Assembly: GCA_963834515.1 (NCBI GenBank)
Contig: CAWICB010000007.1
Span: 1,488,001-1,552,000, forward strand
From: RYN-230 sp963834515
GTDB lineage: Bacteria > Actinomycetota > Actinomycetes > Streptosporangiales > Streptosporangiaceae
Reading direction: 5' to 3'
DNA length: 64,000 bases
A model generated the notes under the pieces. That model was not told the origin of the DNA and ran no database searches. It worked only from the letters and a program-made list of their open reading frames with translations. Shown here one piece after another: positions 1 through 8,649 of the stretch. Position numbers and translations under genes: made by a program. Numbering within the stretch: position 1 is the stretch's first letter; every line of letters starts with the position of its first letter.

Positions 1-924
1 GTCGTCCAGCGACGGCCGGCGCAGAGCCAGGCCCTGGGTCCGCACGCCCGCGCTGTCCAGTTCCCGTACTCCCTCGATGAGCGCGTCCGAGCCGCGGCCA
101 CCCACCCCCACGCTGACCAGGCCGGTCTCCTCGTCGACGTGCGGCTCGCCCTCACCCACCTTCGCGATGGCAGCCACCGCGTCCGGGGTCCGGGACCGGT
201 CGGGCACCGAGAACTCCAGCACGTCCCCGCCGACCCGGCTCTTCAGTTCCTCGGCCGTGCCGGCTGCGATGACCTGGCCGTGGTCGATGACCACGATCTC
301 GTCGGCCAGTTCGTCGGCCTCGTCCAGGTACTGGGTAGTGAGCAGCAGCGTGGTGCCGGTGGCCACCAGCGACCGGATGATGTCCCACATGCCGAGCCGG
401 GACCGCGGGTCCAGCCCGGTGGTCGGCTCGTCCAGGAACAGCACCTGAGGCCGGCCGACCAGGCTGGCGGCCAGGTCCAGGCGGCGCTGCATGCCGCCGG
501 AGTACGTCTTGGCGGGCCGGTTGGCCGCGTCGGCCAGGTCGAACTGGTCCAGCAGTTCGGCGCCCCGGGTCTTGGCGTCCGCCTTGCGCAGGTGGTACAG
601 CCGCCCGATCATCTCCAGGTTCTCCCGGCCGGTGAGCTCTTCCTGGATGGCCGCGGACTGGCCGGACAGCCCGATCGAGCGGCGCACCGCCGCGGCCTCC
701 CGCACCACGTCGTGCCCCTCGACCAGGGCCCGGCCGCCATCCGGCAGCAGCAGCGTAGTCAGGATGCGGACGGCGGTAGTCTTGCCCGCGCCGTTCGGCC
801 CCAGCACGCCGAGCACCGTCCCGCGCGGCACGGACAGGTCGATGCCGCGCAGCGCGCGCACGTCCCCGAATGATTTGGTCAGGCCCTCCACGAGAATCGC
901 CGGCCCCGAGCTGATCTCTGACAC
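1..924 (-). CDS. DrrA-type ABC transporter ATP-binding protein (C-terminus cut by window edge)
   Basis: This is the cytoplasmic nucleotide-binding subunit of a daunorubicin-resistance-like exporter, which would energise efflux with a separate permease outside the window. Reading from GTG at 924, the 308 visible residues contain, in order, Walker A (GPNGAGKTT), the signature motif YSGGMQRR, Walker B (VLFLDEPTTGLD) and an H-loop region (TTQYLDEADELAD), followed by the C-terminal domain typical of the DrrA family. The family is usually about 310-330 residues, so little is missing. GTG 924 is preferred because the protein then begins shortly before the conserved nucleotide-binding fold; another GTG at 928 opens a wrong frame. 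The frame is open to base 1. A promoter with a palindromic operator lies upstream. The substrate is unknown. Confidence 0.9.
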   Translation of the reverse strand, partial: MSEISSGPAILVEGLTKSFGDVRALRGIDLSVPRGTVLGVLGPNGAGKTTAVRILTTLLLPDGGRALVEGHDVVREAAAVRRSIGLSGQSAAIQEELTGRENLEMIGRLYHLRKADAKTRGAELLDQFDLADAANRPAKTYSGGMQRRLDLAASLVGRPQVLFLDEPTTGLDPRSRLGMWDIIRSLVATGTTLLLTTQYLDEADELADEIVVIDHGQVIAAGTAEELKSRVGGDVLEFSVPDRSRTPDAVAAIAKVGEGEPHVDEETGLVSVGVGGRGSDALIEGVRELDSAGVRTQGLALRRPSLDD

Positions 925-1043
925 GCACCCTCCTGAGCAGGCCCAGCCCACTAGCTGATGTCCCCGAACCTTCGAACTTACCGGCCGCGCCGCCGCGGTC
1001 ACGAATTCATTTCGCGTCCGCCGGCCGTCCGCCAGGTACCGCC

Positions 1044-1076
1044 ATACACGATGTATCGCCTTCGCTGAACTGTCAA
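1044..1076 (-). promoter_or_regulatory. Candidate promoter and operator of the DrrA-type ATPase gene
   Basis: On the minus strand TTGACA (plus 1071-1076) is a good -35 hexamer. About 15-20 nt downstream lies ATACACGATGTAT (1044-1056), a palindrome with 5-nt arms around CGA that would overlap the -10 region. This arrangement fits repression by a PadR- or TetR-type regulator, a common control of DrrA-like exporters; no such regulator is visible here. The rest of the 308-bp gap (925-1232) shows nothing I recognise. Confidence 0.45.
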
Positions 1077-1232
1077 GTTATATCTCGAAACCGGAAACCG
1101 CGGGCCCAGCGTCATGGCACAGGTATGACGGGCCACCCCGCCCGCAACTCACCGGCTGCTGCTCCGCAGGCTAACCAGGACTGCCGACAATGCGCCCGGA
1201 CGGCCAGGACCGGGGGCGGCTGGCCGCGGCCG

Positions 1233-3032
1233 TCAGCGGCGCACCCACAGGGTGACCCAGACGTGGCGGAAGTGACGTCTGGCTACCAGCGTGAAATCGC
1301 GGCGGAGCAGGGCGTCCTCGTCCCGGATCCCCGGCGCGGTCAGCCTGGCGAACGGGGACCGGCCCACCACCCAGATCCGCCGCTGGGCCAGCATCAGGGG
1401 ACGGACCTGCGCGAACGGCTTGTCAGTGCCCTGGAAGTTGCCGGCCTGCGTGGGTGAGATGGCCATCGCGAAGTCGCTGACCTGGCGGAAGTCGGCCGGG
1501 TAGCCGAGCCGGGCCTTGCGGAAGAACGCGCTGAAGAACAGCACCCCGTCGCCGTGGTGCGCGTGCGCGGCCAGGTAGCGGGACGGGCCGCCGAAGTCGT
1601 ACAGCCGGCTCTGCGGGGTGCGCACCCGCTGCTGCGCCCCGATCTGCAGCACCAGCGCGAGCGCCACCACCACCGCGCCCACCACCCACGCAGTGCTGGC
1701 CCGGGGGGGCGACCCCCCGGAACCCCCCGCGATCGCTGCCTCGGCAGGCGCACGCCTTCGGCACGGCCTCCCTCGCCAGCCAATGGCCAGCCACAGCCCG
1801 GCCCGGTACGCACCCGCGCCGGCCAGCAGGGCGCCGCCCGCCTCGCCGTACAGCACGTACCGGTCCACGTACAGCGGGTGGGCGACCAGCGACTCGAGGA
1901 TCAGCACCGCGCCCGGGACGACCAGCAGCGGCGCACCCACCGACTGCACCGACACCCCGCCGCGCCGCCACCAGGGCCGGGCCGGCCGCGGCTCGCCCGG
2001 CTCGGCCGCCTGCTCGGGCCACGGGCCCTGGCCGCGGCCGGGCAGCACGGCCAGCACCGCGCACAGGAACAGCAGCACCGCGACCCCGGTCGTCGCACCA
2101 AAGTAGTCGTGGAACAGGATGCGCAGGCTGCCCGGCCCGGGCCGCGGAATCCAGGCCACCGCCGCGTCTTCCCGGGCGCTGACCACGGCCAGCGGCACCA
2201 CCAGCACTGCCGCCACCGCCGCCGCGGCCAGCCAGCGCAGGAACGTCCGCCGCCCGTACCGGGCCAGCGCTACGGTCACCCCGTGCGCCAGCAGCGCCAG
2301 CAGCGCCATCTCGTTCAGGTAACCGGCCAGCAGCATCAGCGCGGCATAGCTCACCCAGGGCCAGATCACCGCACGGGCTGGCGAGGCGGGGGGCGCCGCA
2401 GGCGCGCTCCCGCCGAGCCAGCGGTCGCGGGGGGTTCCGGGGGGTCGCCCCCCCGGGATAGCACGCTGCTCGGCGCGCAGCGCACGGAGCAGCAGCAACG
2501 TCGCGCCCACCACACATGCGTAGACCAGCGCGTAGGACCGCGCGGTCTGCGCGTAGTACGTGATGGTCGGGGTCAGCGCCATGATCAGCCCGGCGAACAG
2601 CGCGGCCCAGCCCGACCCGGTGAGCCGCCGGGCCAGGATGGCGACCAGCGCGGCCGCGACGATCATGCTGAGCACGGACGGGATGCGCAGCACCGCCGGG
2701 CTGGTGCCGACCACCACCCAGCCGTGCATCATCAGGTAGTACAGCCCGTGCACGGCGTCCACGTTGCCGACCAGATGGGCCAGCTGGTGCAGCGGCAGCA
2801 GCGCGGCCCACCGGGTGGCCACCTCGTCGTTGCCCATGGACGAGTCGCGCTCCAGCCCCCACACCCCGAGCACCGCCATGACCAGCGCCGCGGCCAGGGC
2901 CGGTCCCCACCACGACGCGGCCGTGCCAGCCCGGGATGGCGACCCCCCCGATCGCCGCTCCGCGCCGAGCGGCGGCCAGCCGCCGCGACGACGCGCCGCG
3001 ACCGGGGTTCCGCGCTGCCCGGTGGAGCTCAT
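1233..3032 (-). CDS. GT-C-fold membrane glycosyltransferase (GT39/ArnT-like)
   Basis: This is a polytopic membrane protein of 599 residues with about ten hydrophobic helices. The N-terminal part (residues about 65-190) has the layout of polyprenyl-phosphate-sugar-dependent GT-C enzymes: an acidic loop motif (MGNDEVATRW) after the first helix and the YYAQTARSYAL segment seen in mannosyltransferase-like proteins. It would transfer a sugar from a lipid carrier outside the membrane. The ATG overlaps the glfT2 stop by 4 nt, so it is probably translationally coupled as the last gene of the galactan operon, which suggests a cell-wall or lipoglycan role. Two 81-bp GC-rich repeats (1700-1780 and 2377-2457), and perhaps a degraded third, sit in frame in hydrophilic loops. 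Donor and acceptor are unknown. Confidence 0.75.
   Translation of the reverse strand: MSSTGQRGTPVAARRRGGWPPLGAERRSGGSPSRAGTAASWWGPALAAALVMAVLGVWGLERDSSMGNDEVATRWAALLPLHQLAHLVGNVDAVHGLYYLMMHGWVVVGTSPAVLRIPSVLSMIVAAALVAILARRLTGSGWAALFAGLIMALTPTITYYAQTARSYALVYACVVGATLLLLRALRAEQRAIPGGRPPGTPRDRWLGGSAPAAPPASPARAVIWPWVSYAALMLLAGYLNEMALLALLAHGVTVALARYGRRTFLRWLAAAAVAAVLVVPLAVVSAREDAAVAWIPRPGPGSLRILFHDYFGATTGVAVLLFLCAVLAVLPGRGQGPWPEQAAEPGEPRPARPWWRRGGVSVQSVGAPLLVVPGAVLILESLVAHPLYVDRYVLYGEAGGALLAGAGAYRAGLWLAIGWRGRPCRRRAPAEAAIAGGSGGSPPRASTAWVVGAVVVALALVLQIGAQQRVRTPQSRLYDFGGPSRYLAAHAHHGDGVLFFSAFFRKARLGYPADFRQVSDFAMAISPTQAGNFQGTDKPFAQVRPLMLAQRRIWVVGRSPFARLTAPGIRDEDALLRRDFTLVARRHFRHVWVTLWVRR
1700..1780 (+). 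repeat. Dispersed 81-bp GC-rich repeat, copy A
   Basis: This copy begins with a near-palindromic G/C block (CCCGGGGGGGCGACCCCCC) and ends ...CTCGCCAGC. It matches copy B (2377-2457) in inverted orientation: the first 33 bases are identical and about 68 of 81 bases overall. It lies in frame inside the GT-C gene, where 81 bp adds 27 residues rich in Gly, Ser, Pro and Arg. A related copy is at 52069-52151. Confidence 0.75.
2377..2457 (-). repeat. Dispersed 81-bp GC-rich repeat, copy B
   Basis: This is the inverted partner of copy A within the same gene, also exactly 81 bp and also in frame. Its protein-level trace is a hydrophilic stretch (GGRPPGTPRDRW and flanks) between two membrane helices of the GT-C protein. 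The two halves diverge unevenly: the palindromic half is identical to copy A and the other half has drifted. Confidence 0.75.
2933..2985 (+). repeat. Possible degraded copy of the GC-rich repeat
   Basis: A shorter stretch beginning CCCGGGATGGCGACCCCCC resembles the left half of copy A with an internal deletion. It encodes part of the N-terminal hydrophilic leader of the GT-C protein (GGSPSRAG on the minus strand). The match is short and the region is extremely GC-rich, so homology is uncertain. Confidence 0.35.
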
Positions 3033-5077
3033 TTCCCAGTCGGCGGCCGGTCAGCGGAGCTGGCGAACGTCTCGCGCCACTTCTCCGGCGAGGTGAACTC
3101 GGGGGCCGCGGCCCGGTACTCGGCGGCCAGCCTGGCCCACTGCCGGCGCAGCCGCCGGTGCAGGACGATGCTGCGCAGTCCCAGCGAGCGGAACAGCCCC
3201 CGGTCGCGCTGGTACCAGGAGGCGGTCTTGCCGTCCGGGGTGGACACCAGCGCACTGTCCAGCTTGACCAGCACCCACCAGCCCGTGTCCTGCTGGGACA
3301 GCGCCATCTGCGGCCGCTGGCTGGCTCCCTTCCGCGGCCGCCGGAACTGGTGCGCGGTGCCCGACGCCGCCTTGGTCAGCAGGTTGAGCCGGTTGGTCGG
3401 CGTGGAGGATGACTTCACCGCCTCCGGGGCGCGCCGCCGCGGCGGCGGGAAGCTGTCCAGGTCGGCCTCGGCCCGGGCGTCGGTGTACTGCAGCCGGAAC
3501 TGGCGCAGCTGCGGCAGCTTCGTGCCGATGTCGGCGTGCAGGTGCGCCGGGCCGCGCAGCACGTCCTCGATGGCCAGCGCCCGCAGCGCCACCGTCGAGT
3601 ACTGCATGGACAGCAGCGCCTGCAGCTGCCGCTCCAGGCTTTCGGCGATCAGCTGGCCGCCGTGTGGCTCCTTCGAATGCAGCAACGCGGCCACGATGCG
3701 GTTGCGCAGGTGGTAGTAGGCGTTCCAGTCAAGCGCGTCGTTCTTGTCCGTCCACGGTGCCTGCCAGCAGGCCACGCCGGGCAGCGACACAGTCGGGTAG
3801 CCCCGGTCCCTGGCCCGCACCCCGTACTCGGCGTCATCCCACTTGATGAACACCGGGATCGCGAGGCCGAGTTCCTTGATCAGCTGGGTCGGGATCAGGC
3901 ACATCCACCACCCGTTGTAGTCGCCGTCGGCCCGGCGGTGCAGCCACGGGGTGTTGCGCAGGTTGCGGCGGCCGAAGTCGTGCCGGCTCTTGGTGTTCGG
4001 CGCGTTCCCCCACCACCACCGGTGGGGCGCGACCGCCTCGGCGAACGCGTGCAGTACCGAGCGCTCGTACCGGCTGAACATGTGCCCGCCGACGATCGTC
4101 GGCGTGCGGGCCAGGTCGGCGAACGTGACCGCGCGCAGCAGGCCCTCGGCGTCGATCTCGACGTCGTCGTCTGTGAGCAGGACGTAGTCGCTCCGGCCGG
4201 CCCGCACGGTCTCGTCCATGGACCGGGAGAACCCGCCCGAGCCGCCCAGGTTCGGCTGCTCGATCACCTGCACCCGGCCCGCCAGCTTCTTGGCCGCGTC
4301 CTCGAAGCCGGGGTGATCGCTGACCCGGCTCGGGCCCTGGTCGACGACGTAGACGGTGTCGAGCAGCGGGTGGATGTCGGTGGCCTCGCCGAGCACTCGC
4401 AGCTTCTGGACCAGGTCGTCGGGCGCACTGAAGGCGGTGATGCCGATGCTGAACCGGCCGGCCGGCCGGGGCTCGACCAGCGCCAGCCAGTCGGCCTCGA
4501 TCAGGGTCGTCCCGTGCGGCCCGGCCACGATGTCAAACCAGTACCAGCCGCCGTCGATGAACGGGGCGAGCGGCAGCACGCGCTCGATCGTCTCGGCGTC
4601 GTCCGATTCGACGTTGATCGTCTCGATCGGGTGGCTGTGCCCCTTGGCTGAGGATCGGTACAGGATCACCTTCGACTCGCCCGCCACGCGGATCCGGAGG
4701 GTCACCTCGTCCACGGTGGTCCAGCGCCGCCAGTAGCTGGCCGGGAACGCGTTGAAGTAGGTGGCGAACGAGACCCGGCAGCCGCTGGTGATCAGCGCGC
4801 TGCGCCGCGGCCCGGCCTCCTCGACCACGTCCGCGGGCACATCGGCGCCGAAGCGGATGCTCGACTGCGCCTCGCCGACCGCGGCGCTGGCGGTCGAGGT
4901 GCCGCCGGTGACCTTGCGCCCGGTGAGCTCCTCCGCGGCCATCTCGGCGGCGAGCTCGGCAGCGCCGCGGTCCATCTTGGTCTCCACGTACAGCGGGACC
5001 ACGTCCAGGTCATCCCCGGGGAACACCACCCGCTGCAGCACCCGCAGGGTGCGGGCCGGGGTCGCCTGCTCAGTCAT
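3029..5077 (-). CDS. glfT2: Galactofuranosyltransferase GlfT2 (galactan polymerase)
   Basis: GlfT2 polymerises the galactan of arabinogalactan, adding alternating beta-(1-5) and beta-(1-6) galactofuranose units from UDP-Galf on the inner face of the membrane. The 682-residue product has the long N-terminal beta-rich domain of the family, then a GT-A domain with the metal-binding motif TDDDVEID (about residues 301-308) and the catalytic-base motif WDDAEYG (about 411-417), and a helical C-terminal domain. The mycobacterial enzyme is about 637 residues, so this one has a slightly longer N-terminus. It overlaps the glf stop by 8 nt and the following GT-C gene by 4 nt, giving a tightly coupled operon. 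Family assignment is strong; linkage specificity is inferred from the family. Confidence 0.9.
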   Translation of the reverse strand: MTEQATPARTLRVLQRVVFPGDDLDVVPLYVETKMDRGAAELAAEMAAEELTGRKVTGGTSTASAAVGEAQSSIRFGADVPADVVEEAGPRRSALITSGCRVSFATYFNAFPASYWRRWTTVDEVTLRIRVAGESKVILYRSSAKGHSHPIETINVESDDAETIERVLPLAPFIDGGWYWFDIVAGPHGTTLIEADWLALVEPRPAGRFSIGITAFSAPDDLVQKLRVLGEATDIHPLLDTVYVVDQGPSRVSDHPGFEDAAKKLAGRVQVIEQPNLGGSGGFSRSMDETVRAGRSDYVLLTDDDVEIDAEGLLRAVTFADLARTPTIVGGHMFSRYERSVLHAFAEAVAPHRWWWGNAPNTKSRHDFGRRNLRNTPWLHRRADGDYNGWWMCLIPTQLIKELGLAIPVFIKWDDAEYGVRARDRGYPTVSLPGVACWQAPWTDKNDALDWNAYYHLRNRIVAALLHSKEPHGGQLIAESLERQLQALLSMQYSTVALRALAIEDVLRGPAHLHADIGTKLPQLRQFRLQYTDARAEADLDSFPPPRRRAPEAVKSSSTPTNRLNLLTKAASGTAHQFRRPRKGASQRPQMALSQQDTGWWVLVKLDSALVSTPDGKTASWYQRDRGLFRSLGLRSIVLHRRLRRQWARLAAEYRAAAPEFTSPEKWRETFASSADRPPTGK

Positions 5078-6248
5078 CCGCCAGTCCCTTGCCGTTGAGC
5101 GGTGCGCCGCCGGTGAAGTGCGGGCGCAGCCGGTTGTCGACCATGCTCAGCGCGGACCCGATGGCCATGTGCATGTCGAGGTACTTGTAGGTGCCCAGCC
5201 GCCCGCCGAACAGCACCCCATCCTCGCGGCTGGCCAGCTCCCGGTAGGCCAGCAGCCGGGCCCGGTCCTCCGGCGTATTGATCGGGTAGTACGGCTCGTC
5301 ACCGCGGTCGGCGAAGCGCGAGTACTCACGCATGATCACTGTCTTGTCCTTCGGGTACCAGTCACGTTCGGGATGGAAATGCCGGAACTCGTGGATGCGG
5401 GTGTACGGGACGTCCTCGTCCGCGTAGTTCATCACCGGCGTGCCCTGGAAATCCCCGGTGGGCAGCACCTCGGTGTGGAAGTCGAGGGTACGCCACCCGA
5501 GGTCGCCGGCCGCGTAGCCGAAGTACGCGTCGAGCGGCCCGGTGTACACCACCGGCACCGTGCCGATCAGGTCCGCGCGCAACCCAGCGAACTCGGTGCT
5601 GAGCCGGACCTCGATGTTCGGGTGGTCGGCCATCCGTTCCAGCCACGCCGTGTAGCCGTCCGTGGGCAGGCCCTCGAACGTGTCACTGAAATACCGGTTG
5701 TTGAACGTGTACCGCACCGGCAGCCGGGTGATGATCTCCGGCGGCAGGTTGACCGGGTCGGTCTGCCACTGCTTGGCCGTGTAGCCGCGGAAGAACGCCT
5801 CGTACAGCGGCCGGCCGACCAGCGAGATGGCCTTCTGCTCCAGGTTGGCCACCCGATCCGGGTCGATCTCCGCGGCCTGCTCGGCGATCAGCGCCCGGGC
5901 CTCGTCCGGCGACATCACCTGGCCGAAGTACTCGCAGATCGTGCCCAGGTTGATCGGCAGCGGGTAGACCCGGCCCTTGTACACCGAGAACACCCGGTGC
6001 TGGTACCCGGTGAAGCTCGTGAACCGGTTCACGTACTCCCACACCCGGGTGTTGGAGGTGTGGAACAGGTGCGCGCCGTACCGGTGGATCTCGATGCCGG
6101 TCTCCGGCTCCGGCTCGCTGTACGCGTTGCCGCCGATGTGCGGGCGGCGGTCCAGGACGAGCACCCGGAGGCCGAGATCAGTGGCGCAGCGCTCGGCCAC
6201 GGTGAGCCCGAAGAACCCGGAGCCCACGACGGCCAGGTCGATGTTCAC
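5070..6248 (-). CDS. glf: UDP-galactopyranose mutase
   Basis: This FAD-dependent cytoplasmic enzyme interconverts UDP-galactopyranose and UDP-galactofuranose, supplying the donor for the adjacent GlfT2. The 392-residue product begins with the dinucleotide-binding motif VVGSGFFG (residues 7-14), followed by IGGNAYSE, the HLFHTS segment, FNNRYFSDTFEGLP and a C-terminal GGRLGTYKYLDM region, all hallmarks of Glf. GTG 6248 is chosen because it overlaps the preceding stop as GTGA and puts the FAD motif at the N-terminus; a longer frame reaching back to 6428 would add about 60 low-complexity residues that belong to the neighbour's DNA. Confidence 0.95.
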   Translation of the reverse strand: MNIDLAVVGSGFFGLTVAERCATDLGLRVLVLDRRPHIGGNAYSEPEPETGIEIHRYGAHLFHTSNTRVWEYVNRFTSFTGYQHRVFSVYKGRVYPLPINLGTICEYFGQVMSPDEARALIAEQAAEIDPDRVANLEQKAISLVGRPLYEAFFRGYTAKQWQTDPVNLPPEIITRLPVRYTFNNRYFSDTFEGLPTDGYTAWLERMADHPNIEVRLSTEFAGLRADLIGTVPVVYTGPLDAYFGYAAGDLGWRTLDFHTEVLPTGDFQGTPVMNYADEDVPYTRIHEFRHFHPERDWYPKDKTVIMREYSRFADRGDEPYYPINTPEDRARLLAYRELASREDGVLFGGRLGTYKYLDMHMAIGSALSMVDNRLRPHFTGGAPLNGKGLADD

Positions 6249-7198
6249 TGCCGCACCGCCGCCGGCGGCTCGGGCGCGGGCGGGGCCGGCGAGCCGGGCC
6301 GGGCGGGCGGGGCCGGCGGGCCGGGCCGGGCGGGCGGGGCCGCGGGTTCGCCCTCCCCGGCGTCGGGGTCGGTGTGTTCCGTGTAGCGCGCGACCATCGG
6401 CTTGTACACCGCGCGGCGGCACCACCACGGGATCAGCCGGTACCCGCCGCGGACCAGCACGTTGCGCGCGTACTCGGTGGGCGAGGTGAAGCCCTGCCGC
6501 CGGAACTCGCGCTGCAGCCGCAGTTCGGAGCGGAGCAGGTCGGTGCCGCCACGGCGCTTGAACGCGGTCGCGCCGACCCGGTAGAAGACCAGCGGCTCGG
6601 CCACATTGACCGCCCGGGCGCCGCTGAGCAGCATGCGCGCGAACAGCGCGTAGTCCTCCATCAGCGGCAGGTCACCGTAGCCCCCGGCGGCCAGCACGGC
6701 CTTCCGGCGGTAGACCACGGTCGGGTGGTTGAACGGGTCGTGCATCCGCGCGTAGCGCTGGATCTGCTCCGGGTCGGTGGGCGGTACCCGCTGGCCGACC
6801 ACGTTGCCGATGTCCCCGACGAACTCGAGCAGCCCGGCGCCCACGATGTCGGCGTCCGCGATCAGCGGTATCTCCACCTCGAACCGGTGCGGCATGGCCA
6901 CGTCGTCGGCGTCCATCCGGGCGATGACGTCGAACCGGCTGGCCGCCATCCCGGCATCCAGCGCGGGCCCCAGGCCGCCGTTGTGATCCAGCGGCACCAG
7001 CGTGACCGGGACCGGGCTGGTCCCCTTGAGCTCCGCCAGGCAGCCGGCCAGCTCGTCGCCGACCGGCCCGTCCCGCACGATGACGACCTGGGCCGGGCGC
7101 AGGGTCTGCTCCACGACCGCGCTCCGGAACGCCCGCTGCAGGAAGTCGGGCCGGTCGCCATCCCATACCGAGAGCAGGAGCGTGAAGGGCTCGTGCAT
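6245..7198 (-). CDS. GT2-family glycosyltransferase with Pro/Ala-rich tail
   Basis: This is a cytoplasmic or membrane-associated inverting GT-A transferase of about 317 residues. It has the N-terminal nucleotide-sugar fold (LLLSVWDGD, then VIVRDGP), the DXD-like motif RMDADDVA and the acceptor-side motif PLMEDYALF. The last 35 or so residues are a Pro/Ala/Arg-rich tail made of nine-residue repeats, likely disordered. As the first gene of the glf-glfT2 operon (stop overlaps the glf start) it probably acts on the same galactan or its linker, but acceptor and donor are not readable. ATG 7198 is chosen because the fold begins there; ATG 7219 and starts further up are possible. Confidence 0.8.
   Translation of the reverse strand: MHEPFTLLLSVWDGDRPDFLQRAFRSAVVEQTLRPAQVVIVRDGPVGDELAGCLAELKGTSPVPVTLVPLDHNGGLGPALDAGMAASRFDVIARMDADDVAMPHRFEVEIPLIADADIVGAGLLEFVGDIGNVVGQRVPPTDPEQIQRYARMHDPFNHPTVVYRRKAVLAAGGYGDLPLMEDYALFARMLLSGARAVNVAEPLVFYRVGATAFKRRGGTDLLRSELRLQREFRRQGFTSPTEYARNVLVRGGYRLIPWWCRRAVYKPMVARYTEHTDPDAGEGEPAAPPARPGPPAPPARPGSPAPPAPEPPAAVRQ
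6278..6345 (-). repeat. 27-bp tandem repeat coding a PARPGxPAP tail
   Basis: Two and a half direct copies of a 27-bp unit (6278-6304, 6305-6331, partial to 6345) differ at one position. On the minus strand they encode nonapeptide repeats rich in Pro and Ala at the end of the GT2 protein. Such tails usually vary in copy number between strains. Confidence 0.8.
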
Positions 7199-7418
7199 GT
7201 GCCGAATGTGCCTTCCCATGTATGGCGGAGCGTGCGCTCTGTATGGCGGCGTATGCGCTGTGGCCAGGGGTTCCGGGGAGCCAGCCCGCCCCGGTCCCAC
7301 GGTACTTTACGGCAGCTTTGTGCGGGGTTGCTCCGTTACCGCTGACTACAGCGTGTCGCTGTCTTCTGGTCTACCCTGGCCGTGCAGCAGCATCACTCAC
7401 GACGGATAAGGTACCCGG

Positions 7419-8648
7419 ATGCCATCGAACGGCAGGGTTTTCCTGCACATCGGCGAGCCGAAGACCGGCACCACGTTCCTGCAGCAGGTGATGTGGGGCA
7501 ACCGCCGCGAGCTGGCCGCCCAGGGCGTGGTGCTGCCCGGCCATCATGCGCAGGATCACTTCCGGGCCAGCCAGGACCTGCGCGGCCTGGCCAAGCTGCC
7601 CGGCGACCCGGCCGGGTCGTGGACCGGGGAGTGGGACATCCTGGCCACCCAGGCCCGGCAGGCGCCGCACACCGCGGTGATCTCGCACGAGCTGTTCTCG
7701 GCCGCCGACGGGGAACAGGCCGCGCGGGCCGTCCGCACGCTGCAGCCCGCCGAGGTGCACGTCGTGCTGACCGTGCGGGACATGGCCTCGCTGCTGCCCG
7801 CCGAGTGGCAGGAGACGGTCAAGCACCGCAACGCCGAGGGCTGGGCGGACTGGCTGGGCGATGTGATCGACCGGGAGTCGGTGGACGCCGACCGGCGCCA
7901 GTGGTGGTTCTGGCGGGTGCACGACACGCTGGCCCTGCTGGCCAGCTGGGCCCGGCACGTGCCCGCCGAGCGGATCCACGTGATCACGATGCCGCCGGCC
8001 AGCGCGGGCACCGGGGTGCTCTGGGAGCGCTTCGCCGGCCTGCTCGGCATCGACCCGGCGTGCGCCGACCTGGGCCGGGCCCGGCCTAACGCGTCGCTCG
8101 GCCTGCCGGAGATCGAGTTCCTGCGGCGGCTCAACGCGAAGCTCCCGGACGAGGTCCCGGACTGGTTCTACATGTGGACGGTCAAGGAGGGGGTCGCGCA
8201 CCGGGCGCTCGCCGACCGGCCGCGGCACGGGCGGCTAGTGCTGCCCGCCGACCGCGAGGCGTGGGTCAAGGATCAGGCCGAGGCGCTGATCGCCGGGCTG
8301 GGTGATTCCGGGTACCAGCTGATCGGGGATCTGGACGAGCTGCGGCCCGGCCCGGCCGGCCCGGGCAGCCCGGCAGCGCAGCCGGCGGATCAGGTACTGG
8401 ACGCCGCGGTGGACGCGGCCGCCGCACTGGTGGTCAACCAGTACCGCAAGGAGCACGGCCGGGCGGGCGCCCCGGCGCCCGGTGCCAGGCGGGCCGGGCT
8501 GGCTGGGCGGATCGAGGCGGCGGCCGGTGGCTCGCCCCGGCTGAAGCGGGCGGTCCGCGAGCTGAGCAGCCGCTACCCGGCGGTGCGCAAGCTGCGTGTC
8601 CTGGCCTGGCAGGCGATGGAGCGGACCCGGGCGCGGAGCCACTCCTGA
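7419..8648 (+). CDS. Sulfotransferase-like P-loop protein
   Basis: The 409-residue product opens with HIGEPKTGTTFLQ (residues 9-21), which matches the 5'-phosphosulfate-binding loop (PKTGTT) of PAPS-dependent sulfotransferases. VLTVRDMASLLPAEWQE (about 120-140) sits where the 3'-phosphate-binding region (R..S) is expected. It would sulfate a cell-surface glycan or lipid. The C-terminus (from about 310) is Ala/Pro-rich. It is followed by a GlfT1-like transferase after one nucleotide and lies divergent from the glf operon across a 220-bp gap, so a cell-envelope role is likely. The substrate is unknown, and catalytic competence beyond the P-loop is not certain. Confidence 0.7.
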   Translation: MPSNGRVFLHIGEPKTGTTFLQQVMWGNRRELAAQGVVLPGHHAQDHFRASQDLRGLAKLPGDPAGSWTGEWDILATQARQAPHTAVISHELFSAADGEQAARAVRTLQPAEVHVVLTVRDMASLLPAEWQETVKHRNAEGWADWLGDVIDRESVDADRRQWWFWRVHDTLALLASWARHVPAERIHVITMPPASAGTGVLWERFAGLLGIDPACADLGRARPNASLGLPEIEFLRRLNAKLPDEVPDWFYMWTVKEGVAHRALADRPRHGRLVLPADREAWVKDQAEALIAGLGDSGYQLIGDLDELRPGPAGPGSPAAQPADQVLDAAVDAAAALVVNQYRKEHGRAGAPAPGARRAGLAGRIEAAAGGSPRLKRAVRELSSRYPAVRKLRVLAWQAMERTRARSHS

Positions 8649-8649
8649 C

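Noticed and set aside
7259..7310. GGGGTTCCGGGG-like stretch near the GT2 5' end as another repeat copy
   Set aside because: The match to the repeat is limited to about a dozen bases, too few in DNA of this composition.
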